Positions 21,801 through 31,592 of a DNA stretch of 64,000 nt are shown one piece after another; the first letter of the stretch is position 1; the number at the start of each line of letters is the position of its first letter. The stretch comes from Pseudogymnoascus destructans (Eukaryota > Ascomycota > Leotiomycetes > Thelebolales > Thelebolaceae), in the NCBI RefSeq assembly GCF_001641265.1, contig NW_020167533.1, positions 620,001-684,000 of the forward strand. The letters run 5' to 3'. The position numbers and the translations under genes are program-made. A model generated the notes under the pieces. The model saw only the letters and a program-made list of their open reading frames with translations, was not told the DNA's origin and ran no database searches.

Positions 21801-24800
21801 TGAGTCGAGGATTTCGTCCACTTCCCACTCCTCTTCGCCATTGACAATGACTGGAGGCTCTGGCTCCTGTTGCTGCCCTTCGATTGCATCATTCGAGTCA
21901 AGTCTTAATAGATTGGCATGAAATACTGGATGAATCTTCATGCTGTTTGGAAGTTTGAGCCGATATGCAACTTGCCCAATTCGCTCTAGAATTTCAAAAG
22001 GTCCCACTTGCTTGTGGTCTAGCTTCTTTGATGGCCTCTGTGTCTTTATATTTCGAGTTGAAAGCCATACTCTGTCTCCCACTTGATAGCGTGGTGCAGG
22101 TTTCCTTTTCTTGTTTGCGAAATGTTCCATTTTTGCTTGCGAGAGCGTGATTTCATCCTGCAGAAACTCCCAAACCTTTGCCATGGTCTGAGCTATGTTC
22201 TTGTGCTCTTGTTTGGCTTCGTGATATGCTTGCTGCTCTGTATCAAAGCTCATTCTTGGTTCATAGCCCTTGTTCGCAAAAAATGCACTTGTCTTGGTTG
22301 CATCTGATGGCAAACTGTTGGCAGCAAACTCCGCCATGCACAAGTATGAAACCCAATTGTCTTGAAGATAGTTCACATGAGCTCGCAAGTAGCGTTCGAG
22401 CTCTGCATTGAATCGCTCAGTCTGTCCATCTGTTTCTGGGTGGAAGGCAGTTGAAAGTTTGGCCGAAATTTTCCAAATTTTGCAGAGCAAACTCCAGACT
22501 TCTGCAATGAACTGAGGACCTCTGTCTGATATTATCGAGTTTGGTAGACCATGGTGCTTCCATACATGTCGAAGTAAGAGCTGTGCTGTAGCTTCTGCAG
22601 TAGTCCCTTCTTGCCCAGCGAAACACGGAATGAAATGTCTTTCTTTCGTCAACCTGCATGCAACAACCAAGATAGCATTGTTCCCTTCACAGAGTGGTAA
22701 TCCTGTCACGAAATCCATTGATATATCCATCCATGGTCGACTGTCAATAGGGATTGGTTGTAGAAGTCCATTGTAGGAATCTCGAGATGGTTTCGATCTT
22801 CGACAACTATGGCAGTTTTTGATATATCGAATTATTGTTTTGTCCATGTTTGGCCAGTAATAGTGCTATTTCATGACTCGCAGCATCTTTCCAGCTCCTG
22901 GATGTCCCATAGAAGGTTGTTCATGAACTTCTCTCAACAAGTCCACCTGAATGGTTTCTGGCACCCAAACTCGATTTTGATATTCTAGCATGCCGTTTTT
23001 GAGTTCGCAATAAGCCAATGCAACCTCTTTGCTTGTTCGATCACCATTCTCAAGCTTCTGTAGTGTAGCCTTGCAGAATTTGTCTTCCAGTTGAGACTTT
23101 TGGATTTTCTCAAGAATTGTCATTTCTCTGATATGAGTTTCCACTGGAGCTAGCTGAGCTGTTTGGCCTTGTTCTTTGAGTTTCTGAATGTCTGGATGTA
23201 GCCTCGAAGGTGGTAGTAACACCTGAAGCTGTTGCTTTTGTCGATCATCCTCATCATTGCCTTCTGGTCTGTCACCAGGCCTTCGAGTCAAAGCATCTGC
23301 TTTTCCATTTTGCTTCCCAGGCCTATAGATGATCTGGAAGTTGTATTGAGAGAGGAATTCAGCCCATCGAGCTTGTCTTCTTGTCAGCTTCTTGGTGGAC
23401 ATGAAGTTCCAAGCTTTTGTGATCAGACAAGACTTGGACTGGAAAATCTGTCCCTTCAAGTTCTGGTCTCCATGCTTCGAAACATCTGATGATTGCAAGC
23501 AATTCCTTGTCATATATCTCGTAATTGCATTCTGCAGGTGCTAGCTTTTTCGAGAAGTATGCCACTGGATGTAGAACCCCTTGATCATCTTTTTGTGACA
23601 AGACTCCTGATGAGATGAAGTCTGAGGAATCTTCTTCGACATAGGCTGTCTTGTTTCTATCGAAATGCCTCAAGACAGGAGCTTCTGTGACTGTTTGTTT
23701 CAACAGCTCGAATGCAGTTTGGCATGCATGAGTCCATTCGAATATCTGATCCTTTCTGGCAAGGTTCACCAATGGCCTCATGATGCTGGAGTAATTTTGG
23801 ATGAACCTTCGATAGAAATTGCAGAATCCAATGAAAGCTTGCATATCCCTGAGCGATTTTGGAGTTCGCCATTCCAACATAGTAGAAACCTTTGCAGGGT
23901 CCATGCGAATGCCATTGACTCCCACGATGAGTCCTAGGAATTTGGTTTCTTGGACGAAAAACTCACATTTTGAGATATCTGCTTGCAGTCCAGCTTCTCG
24001 AAGCTTCTGTAGGACTTTCCTTATGTGCTTTGTATGCTCCGCTCGAGTAGCACTGTAAATAAGAATGTCATCCATGTATGCGGTGACGAATTGGTTGAGG
24101 TAATCCATGAGGATTTCATTCATGTACCTCTGGAATGTTGCTGGACCATTTGTGAGTCCGAAGGGCATGACCTTGTATTTGTAGGATCCAAATCGAGTTC
24201 TGAATGTAGTGAGGTCTTCATCTTCTTCTGTCTGCATTCGAATTCGATTGAAGGCATGTCGAATGTCCAGTTTGGTGAGATATTTTGCTCCTATGACTTG
24301 GGCCAGTGTTTCATCAATGAGTGGTATGGGATATCGATCCTTTTTTGTTATGGCATTTAGCTTCCTGTAGTCAACACAGAATCGAAGACCACCACCTGGC
24401 TTTCTCACAAACATAATGGGTGAAGAGTATGGGGCTTTGCTTGCTTCAATGAACCCTTTTGGCAAGTGCTCGAAAACATATTCTTCAACCAAATCAAGTT
24501 CTTCCTTTGACATATTCCAGAGTGGTGCATATCCCAGCTTTGCATCACCTTCGAGTTCAATATGATGGTCTGAAGGTCGATGGGGAGGTAGCTTGTCTGC
24601 TGCCATTTTTGAAAAAACATCCAAAAATTCATGAAATTCCTTCGGAAGGATCAGTCGAGAGTCAATTTCTTCAGTTTTGGTCTTGTTCTTGTGCTCGATT
24701 ATGTCCTTCATTGATATAGCAAAGACTTGAGCTCCTCTTTGCTTTATGAGCATTCGAAATGGTGCTGCGCCAATCATTGCTATGGTGCAAGGTTTTGGTT

Positions 24801-27800
24801 TTTCCACTTTCGGAGCAGGTTCCGGAGGAGACATTTCTTTGGCTTTCTTCTTTGGCCTTTGTCTTTCGCTTTTAGATATAGGCTCTTTTTTGAGGGCTCG
24901 ATCTGGTATAGAATGGTTCCAATAATATCCAGTGAAGAGGACTTGATCATTGATCATATCGAGAACAACTCCATGTTGCTTCATCCAAGCTTTCCCGAGA
25001 ATGATGGAATGTTTTCCCAGCGAAGTGATGAATAATGGACATAGGCCTTCCACATGCTCTCCCACTTGCAGTCGAGGATATATAGCATGTGTGATAGCAG
25101 GGGCAGCCTCTCCATTGAATCCTTCAACTTGTTCTGGCTTCACAAGTTCGACTGGGGCTATCCCTTCGATTTCACATATTCTTTCTGCATCAGCAGCATT
25201 AATGAAGTTTCCACCTGTGGCACCAGTATCGATCAATGCATGGACAATAGCTTTGTATTTTCCTATTCTACAAGTAGCTAAGAAAGGGGTGTCCGGATCA
25301 AAACTGGATCTCGAGGAAGAAGCTGCAATTCTGGCTGCACTGGCTCTAGTGATGACTTGTCTAGAGGCTATTCGTTTTCCGAATCGATGATAGACTCAGC
25401 TGTAGATACCTCATTCACTTGAGATTTGAGCTTCTGGGGACAGTCTCGAGCTCGATGTCCATTTTGTCGGCATAAGAAGCATTTCCCAAGTTTCATGAGC
25501 ATTTCTTTTGCTGGATCTTGATGCGGTGGTCGATACAGCTTCTGCGTCTTGTTTTGCATGTTGGAATCCATTGTAGGTTGAGGGATTGAAGTTCGAAGTG
25601 CCTGGCCCTGATTTTAAGTTTGGCCCATGTTGTTTTGAAAATGACTTTGGCTTCCTTTTGTCTTCTTGTTCCTTGATCCGCTGAATGTTGTGGTCGATGA
25701 GCATGAATTTCTTTGCAAACTCGTGAAGTGTAGTAGCTCCAACTTCAGCCACTAAGGCTTTCTGCATCTGTTGGTTGACTTTGAAGCGCAAGTCATCCAG
25801 CAAAGTTTCTTCAGAGTAATCAAGCTCTGTCGTGAGCCTTTGGAACTCAGCCCAGAACACTGCAAAGGTGTTGTTTCTCTGATACAGCTTTCGATACTCA
25901 GTTTGAGCTGTGTGCCTTCGATCGGGATCACTGAAGACTTTTTCCAAAAGTTCGAGAATTTCTTCTGCTGTCTGCAATTTGTTTGTAGAGTTTGGTCAAA
26001 GCCTTTGATTGACATGTCGAACTGCCAGTCCTCCCAGTCGACTCTGAATGTAGCTCATTTGTAAAGTCTGTGTTGGAAAATGATCAATGTTGGCTTCGAG
26101 ATTGAGGTGAATTTTCACAACCCAGTCTTCAAATGCTGGCTCTATCCCATCTGTGAGGATTGGAGGGTCTGGAATCCGAGCTGACAGTCGACTGTGAGAG
26201 TGGTGTCCTGGTTCATTCTTCAGAGCTTGTTGGGTTTGCTTTTCAAGATATTTCTGAATTGTTTGTTGCTCTGTGATTTGTTGCTCGTTGCTCTGGATCA
26301 GTTCCTGTAACTGGAGAATGGCATCATCCTTTTCAGCCAGTATCGAATTCGAGTCCTCTGCTAGGGCCAAATAGTCCCGAAGAATGTTCTTGTGCAAAGT
26401 CCATGCCATTTTCTGGTTGGCGACAGATAGTTTCTGGAATTCGTCAAAGGTTTCAACATTCCATTCAGCCTTTTCATGTCGATTTGCAAGTATAGATTCA
26501 TGTCTCTCTTGAGCTGTTTTGCCCAGAGTGTGAAGGAAGGTTTCGGATTTGAAATTAGGATCATGAAGTTCATTGGTTTGGTTTGCAGAGCTTGGCATTG
26601 ATGCTCCTTCTGCCAGGGATTCCTGGTCTTGTTCTGGATCATTTCGAGCTGCCATTGCAGCTTTTTCTTCAGCTGTATAAGCCATAGCGAGTTGCTATTT
26701 CAATTTCGGTTTATATCGTCAAGTCAGACACATATTGCCAAAGGCCCTATTGTGCAGTTGTTGGCCGTAGGAGCCACTCGAGAGGAGCGCACTTCCCTCA
26801 CAGTTATATCCTTGTCGAGGGAGCATTGTAAAAGGTCTGACTTGCGAAGGTGGTGTGTGTGTGTCGAGCTGACTGTCGAAAGCCAACTTTGAGGGGTTGC
26901 CTTGAGATCGTCCTGGAATCGACTTCAGGATAAGGTTTCTGGTTCTGGGGTTTTCAAAGAGTGGATTTCGATTTCGATTTCAGAAGAGGGTTCAGCTCAA
27001 AGAGCAGGAAAAGAGGTATAAGAGAGATTGAGTTTTAGGTCACGGTTCACCAAGGCATAGGGCGCCAGTTGGGTATTATGAATTAGACTCAATCTAGAGA
27101 AGAAAGGAAAGAGAAGAGGAGCACTCGAGCAGTGGCTCGATCTATATACAGCTATGTTGTTGTGGAATGAATTCTCTTTAGCGAGACCAGTTCTGAGAAT
27201 TCACTCCACAACTGAAAACTTCGCTCCAATCCCGGAAAGCTCCCCACACCCCTGAACCCCCACTCGAGCTGCAAGGCGCACTTGATATCGTAACAACAAG
27301 GAGCAAGTGTAACCTATAGACTACAGAAAGAAGAAAGTGTCAGAGTCCAACGAGGAACCACTACCCTCAGAAGAGGGCGACAACGACGACAACGCAGAAA
27401 CCAACCCACCACCCACTAGCGAAGGGGACCCGACTGCCACAGGAGGACGGGCGTTGTACACCCATTTCTCTAGTCCCACAAACATCCGCTCAAGAAGGGC
27501 ACGATCGCGATCCACTGGCGCAGGCACAAGGATAGGGCCTGCTGGCGAAGGCGCAAGAGGCGTGGGCCTCACTTGAACTGCGGGAAGGGTCAGTAAGACG
27601 TCCAGGAAGAAGACCCAGGTAGCTCAGGCCCCTCCACCTCCTCCTCCACAGAAGGAGAGTGGTAGGGGCAGATAGCGTGAGGGCATTGGCTCAATGCAAC
27701 AGATCCAGGACGTTGGTTCGGCATGACAGACCCAAAGGGAGTGGGCGTCATGGGTGCCTCGCGGTCAGAGGAACCAAGCATCTCTGCTGCAGAATGTTTC

Positions 27801-28939
27801 TTCAGCACGAAGGGAAGCTTCTTGGCTGGTGGCTGGCGGGGTCCCATGGTAAAGGACTGCGCGAGCAAGGGAAGTAGGAACGTCTGCTTCACCAGTCAGC
27901 CTCTGAGGAAGGAAAGGAAAGGAGGAAGGACACACTCACTGAAGAAGGTGTAGATCCTGGATAGAAGCTCAACCAACTGAAGATCGAAGAGCGAGAGCAT
28001 AGGAAAAAGGTGGACAAGAAGAAGGAAGGTGGGCGCGACCGCCTACGGAGCGGCCACCAACCAACAACAAGGGGGGTCACAGGACCACCCTGCCTAGCGA
28101 CCACCCCAAGGATTAGGGCGAACAGCCCAAACAAACACAGAAGGCCATACTCGTTGCCGCCTCAGAATTGAGGACAATCCCACAGAAGGGGAGGCAATTG
28201 TAAGGCGGCCCATCATGTGAGGCCGCCCTGAACTCAGGGCTGCCTGGCAGTGGAGCCACTAGGGCTCGGTAAACTAGGACATGTAGGAACATAGGATATA
28301 AGGAGCTGGAAGCCTCAGAAGGAGGCCTTCAGCTGATAGTTGCTGTACATATGTAGACGTACTGTCTTGCAATACAATCTCACTTCCTGCCTTCTGACCT
28401 GGTTCCCTGGACTCCCGTGAGACCCTAGGGACTGCGCTTTACACCCACAAGCGATGGATGATGACAACGACACAGCTCTCAGCTCCCCAATATATGCCCG
28501 CAGTGTGGTTGAAAACACCATTCTGGTGAAGATGTATGCCGAGCTCGCCAGCGCAGGTGCCGATATGGATTTTCCTAATAATGACGGGAGAACCCCAATC
28601 ATGAAGACGGTCAGGGCGAATAAGCCTGAGATGTTCAGGGCCCTGTGGCTGAATGGCGCAGGTGTCGACCTGATTGACTTGCATGGCCAATCTGTTCTCC
28701 ACCTGGCGGGGATGTACTCCAACCTTGAGATCATCGTAGAGCTGCAGATGGTGGAAATATGCATCAACCCGAATCTGAAGGATGACCAGGGTCAAACAGC
28801 AGTGGATTATTTTTGCGAACGTACCAATACACCGAGGCGCTCTGAAGGGAGATTGACCGAGCAGGAGATTTTAGATTTTGAAGCACTCATCGAGAAGACA
28901 GCGAGCTATGACGAGTGGATTGGGAGCAAGCAAGTCTAA
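18819..28939 (+). CDS. Ankyrin-repeat protein with an 8.9 kb intron
   Basis: Four exons: 18819-18947, 19002-19087, 19135-19571 and 28452-28939. The phases agree at every junction and give 379 residues with no stop. The start MDPLSICASIMALCQALTAI is the usual hydrophobic N-terminal helix of fungal ankyrin/NACHT-type proteins. Ankyrin units begin at about residue 144 (NPLHWAAWKNDISAV), 174 (HEGRTALSIAVAATK) and 206 (WTPLFLAT), and continue in exon 4 (DGRTPIMKTVRANK, HGQSVLHLAGMYSN). Intron 3 runs 19572-28451 (GTGAGT...CAAG) and contains GypB; without the insert and its duplication it is 55 bp with CTAAC branch sites. Whether the long intron is still spliced is unknown; if not, the protein ends shortly after residue 217. 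Partner and role unknown. Confidence 0.78.
21319..21576 (-). mobile_element. GypA 3' LTR (LTR-A family)
   Basis: 258 bp; in element sense TGTTACGATATC...CCGTGACA. On the interior side (21577-21595) a G-rich purine tract, seen as C9-10 on the plus strand, precedes it as the polypurine primer. Solo copies of this LTR lie at 50162-50419 and 58827-59083. Confidence 0.92.
21657..25390 (-). pseudogene. GypA pol: protease, RT, RNase H, integrase, chromodomain-like end
   Basis: Protease active site LIDTGATGG; RT with YMDDILIYS; RNase H with YDKELLAIIRCFEAW and LSDHKSLE; integrase zinc finger (H-H-C-C, NCHSCRRSK) and core (MDFVTGLPLCEG, ISDRGPQFIAEVW, TAFHPETDGQTER); and a final EWEVDEILDSKVIRKKLFYK, then WKNYPPDETWY, chromodomain-like. 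Two lesions are seen: a frameshift near 23400 within RNase H, and a TAG just before HYYWPNMDK (about 22863). Otherwise the coding is complete, so related active copies may exist. Confidence 0.88.
25368..26685 (-). pseudogene. GypA gag
   Basis: It starts at ATG 26685 (MAYTAEEKAAMAARND). The capsid-like region reads RIPDPPILTDG, then FEDWVVKIHLNLEAN. The frame shifts near 25990 (after VRHVNQRL) and again near 25570. The third part ends with a CCHC zinc knuckle CFLCRQNGHRARDC that binds RNA. Restored by two frameshifts, it would be a normal gag. A -1-type shift into pol near 25370 could be natural. Confidence 0.8.
27025..27035 (-). other. Putative self-priming primer-binding site of GypA
   Basis: On the minus strand, AAACTCAATCT begins 2 bases inside the 5' LTR. 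It is the exact complement of AGATTGAGTTT in the GypA LTR (plus-strand 21366-21376 in the 3' LTR; one mismatch in the 5' LTR). An 11-base complementarity between the LTR and the site just after it is the signature of Tf1-type self-priming. Confidence 0.6.
27038..27295 (-). mobile_element. GypA 5' LTR
   Basis: 258 bp, aligned with the 3' LTR. The terminal base next to the primer site is changed (GGTCACGG instead of TGTCACGG on the plus strand). Other differences are at GAATTAGACTC and GTGGAATGAA. Confidence 0.92.
27321..27847 (-). CDS. Antisense reading frames between GypB pol and 3' LTR
   Basis: An open frame from ATG 27847 (MGPRQPPAKKLPFVLKK) stops at 27590. A second frame continues to a stop at 27321 and is Pro/Ser-rich (RALLERMFVGLEKWVYNA). 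The two may be joined by an intron with acceptor CCGCAG near 27576, but I could not find a donor that keeps frame. The stop is 9 bp from the pol stop, tail to tail. No recognisable domain. GypC has an antisense gene at the same place. Confidence 0.35.
28199..28443 (+). mobile_element. GypB 3' LTR
   Basis: 245 bp, TGTAAGGCGG...GCGCTTTACA. It is preceded by a purine tract AGAAGGGGAGG that can serve as the plus-strand primer site. Confidence 0.75.
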
Positions 28940-29049
28940 GAGCAGGGCCAGAATTTCCAAGATTTAAATGAGCCAAAGTTATGCTTCTTGTAAACATGCT
29001 GGATACAGTTGATTGGTTGGTTACTAATACCACGATTGTTTCATTGCTA

Positions 29050-29392
29050 TCACTCTCCATCAATCCCAATAGCCACAGGCGATCTAACCCAACTCAAACT
29101 GGCATTACCTGCAAGGAGCCCTGAAGTCTTACCTGTGACATGCGGATCTTCGCCAAGAAAGTTATGTGGGAAGCCAACATCAAATGGCTTCATGCTCTCT
29201 AGGTGCGCAATCTGTTCCAGTGTCAGCTGGAACTTGAGCGCCTGAATGTTGTCCTTCAGATGCTCAACCTTCCTCCCACCAACCAAAGGAAACACCTATG
29301 GTCCTTTGGACATGAAGTATGCGAGCGCAACAGCTGTAACAGATTCAATCCCATGCTCTGCTGCTACTTTTGCTGCCTCGCTCATCTTCGCC
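29050..29392 (-). pseudogene. Aldo/keto reductase C-terminal fragment
   Basis: About 110 residues of an aldo/keto reductase of the norsolorinic-acid-reductase/aryl-alcohol-dehydrogenase type: HGIESVTAVALAYFMSK, FPLVGGRKVEHLKDNIQAL, LTLEQIAHLES and PFDVGFPHNFLGEDP. A TAG sits between SKGP and VFPLVGG, and another upstream (TTIE, stop, AKMSEAA). No NADPH-barrel N-terminus or catalytic Tyr is present nearby. Truncated relic. Confidence 0.8.
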
Positions 29393-30509
29393 TACTCTAT
29401 GGTGGTTTTCAGTGCTATGGCTGATGTAGGCATGAGGGGTATCCTTTAGCATATGCAGCTGCTGACGCTGCCTACCGTTGCTATCATGGAATGTGCACCT
29501 GCGCTTGATATGCAAATCGCTCTTCACCAGGTTTTGTATAGCCCTACAGGGGTTATAGTGGAAGCCATTGCAGAACACGGCAAAGGACGACAGGAAGACA
29601 ATGTAGCTGCCAAGATCGAAGCCCTGGACTGACTGGGACGTAGGCACGTCATCTAGGTGAATGCATATGTTTTTGGGTTGGGAAGTGCTCCCGTCGAGTC
29701 CTTCAAAGCTATTGCGTAGAGTATTGGACGCTTTCGGTTCGGAAACTGGCATATTATTAGGGGCCGGAAAGCTTTTCCCAGAAATCCCGCAAGTACGATT
29801 GGGCCTGAGAGGTGCGACGTCCATGAGGGTTGCCAGTAGCGGGTGGTGATACCCATCCACACTTGTAGCATGGCGTGCTGCTGCATCCTCTGAGCAACCC
29901 CCGAAGTCGCCGGTAAACTGCTCGCAAAGGAATTCGGTGACACGTTCCAAGTTAGACATGTCGGGAAGAGGCAGGTCTTGTTTGAGGGGAAGTTCTATGG
30001 CCTCATCGAGGTCTTGCTCGTAGTTGGGATTGTCCGCTACATCAGAACCATCGGAGAGGGATAGCTCACCATCAGCCACATCAGCGGAATAGTCAGGATC
30101 GATAGACCCTTCATCAACCAACCTCTCCAAGTTCCCATAAGTATAGCTGGCGGGTCGACTAGCAGTCATCGGTGGGGTATTCCCGTAGCCAGACACGACT
30201 TGGACCTGGCTCTCCATCTGATAGGTCGTACAGGTCATCATTTACAGACATAGAGACAAGATAGTCCTCCGAGGGTATGTGCCGAGAAGACGATTGCTGT
30301 ATGGATTGCGGGCTGCTGCCCTCAGCCGCTTGTGTGTCCTCAACTATACTCTGGCGGCGCTTTATACCAACGGCAAGTCTAGCAGCAAAGCAGCTCATGA
30401 TACTCGGACGATTAGTTGCAGTCGATCTATGGAGACCAGCCGTGCGATGTGGGGTCAAAAGGTCCATTGTCATGATGTCCCATGGTTCTGAATGTTCTAC
30501 GAATGCCAA
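29393..30509 (-). pseudogene. Unrecognised coding relic in two frames
   Basis: A frame from 30509 to 30159 continues after a frameshift near 30220 into an acidic frame (VDEGSIDPDYSADVADGE, LERVTEFLCEQFTGDFGG, CNGFHYNPCRAIQNLVKSDL). Amino-acid use looks like real coding, but I do not recognise a family. The 3' part runs into the reductase relic. It may be a decayed transposon or host gene. Confidence 0.35.
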
Positions 30510-30529
30510 TACAGAATTTGGGCGTTGAC

Positions 30530-31465
30530 TGTCATACTGACATTCGTTGCACTCAGTTTGCTATCAAACTCAAGAGCAAACTTAGAAATCTCCTCCTCAA
30601 ACCTACAAGTCAACATACATATCTTGGCTTATCACACCAACAACAGAAGCAATACTACTCAACAATTGCTGCAAACTCTTCTACTACATCTGTTTATGCT
30701 ACATACATCACAGCATATCATTTGGACACTCATTGAACAAGTTACTAAGAAAATCTCCTCCTTAAGGGGATGGGCCAATACTACCACATGGCATATCTCT
30801 ACCAACTAGAGGCCTAGGAACATGAACGATAGCTCTAGAAGCTTCTACAACCCTCTATGATTCATTACACGTCATCGCTCCTTAGTTACCCACAAGATTG
30901 GTTAAGTTATGACATAATTTATCTATAGGTACTCTGACCTTGGACCTCCTTTTCACTTCCTATAGGCTAGGAACCAAAGAGATGGTTCTATGGGATTCTC
31001 TTACGTTCACTACATGATTAGCAAGCTAGTTGTGGGTCGCACTTGATTTCTAATACATTTACCAAGCCTCGTTAGTCATGGAAAGTCATGGAAAATGAGA
31101 GAACTACACTCCTTTGGCATAAATAGGATTGCCCTTTCCTTAAGAAAGGGCAAGCAGACAATACAGTAAATCGACTATCACATACTTCCACGTCTTTTAC
31201 AAGCTTCCAAGCATTCATCTTGTTACTCCTTGTTTCTGAAAAGTCAGTGAGGTGTTAACCTCTGACTTACCCCTGAGTTCCCAGACTCAACATTTGTTGC
31301 AACTTGTCTGAACCACTTCACTACATCACACACCTGATTGCTGCGTTGTGGAATAGTCTAAGCTACAACCCTTTGGCTCTGTTTCCTAAGACAGTGTGTT
31401 GTCTTAGTAAAATCATCCCTTCCTTGGGTGGCTAGATTCTCACATCTGGTGCACCCACCATTACA
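30530..31465 (+). mobile_element. LTR1 solo element, copy C (without LTR2)
   Basis: 936 bp, TGTCATACTGACATTCG...CACCATTACA, with perfect duplication TTGAC at 30525-30529 and 31466-31470. It lacks the nested LTR2 block. Confidence 0.9.
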
Positions 31466-31592
31466 TTGACGACCCATTCTTCTATTCTAATAATTACTAT
31501 ATATAATAGGTTGATCCTTTGGGTTGGTTAGGGCTTTTTATCCATTGTATCTTATTAGAGTTTAATATAAAGGATTATTTACTTTACCAATA

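Larger units (their letters stand above)
21319..27295 (-). mobile_element. GypA: nearly complete Ty3/gypsy element
   Basis: 5977 bp, with two 258 bp LTRs and perfect target duplication ACAAG at 21314-21318 and 27296-27300. The order on the minus strand is 5' LTR, primer site, gag, protease, RT, RNase H, integrase, purine tract, 3' LTR. By eye the LTRs differ at only about four positions, so insertion is recent. It sits inside the GypB chromodomain coding region. Confidence 0.93.
19632..27312 (+). pseudogene. GypB pol: integrase and chromodomain, interrupted by GypA
   Basis: The integrase zinc-binding part (CHDDPLAGQFGYKK, then CDMCQRI) and core (MDFITDLPP, ITDRGS, STAFHPQYDGQTER) are followed by the GPYEIIQRIGKQAYQL region and a chromodomain ending EEYLIRWAGYTAADDQWVP. 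There is a frameshift near 20510, a stop in SPNQA/YGI (about 20722) and a TGA before EEYL (about 21217). Coding resumes at 27301 after GypA and ends at TAA 27310-27312. Not functional. Confidence 0.85.
19624..28443 (+). mobile_element. GypB: 5'-truncated Ty3/gypsy chromovirus inside an ankyrin intron
   Basis: It begins with TGTAACGG at 19624 and ends with a 3' LTR at 28443. Flanks are CCCGC (19619-19623) and CCCAC (28444-28448), a duplication with one transition. The left end does not match the 3' LTR, and gag and reverse transcriptase are missing, so the element is truncated or rearranged at its 5' side. Without nested GypA it is about 2.84 kb. Confidence 0.75.

Noticed and set aside
29050..29392. 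Functional aldo/keto reductase gene
   Set aside because: Only the C-terminal third remains and it contains stops.
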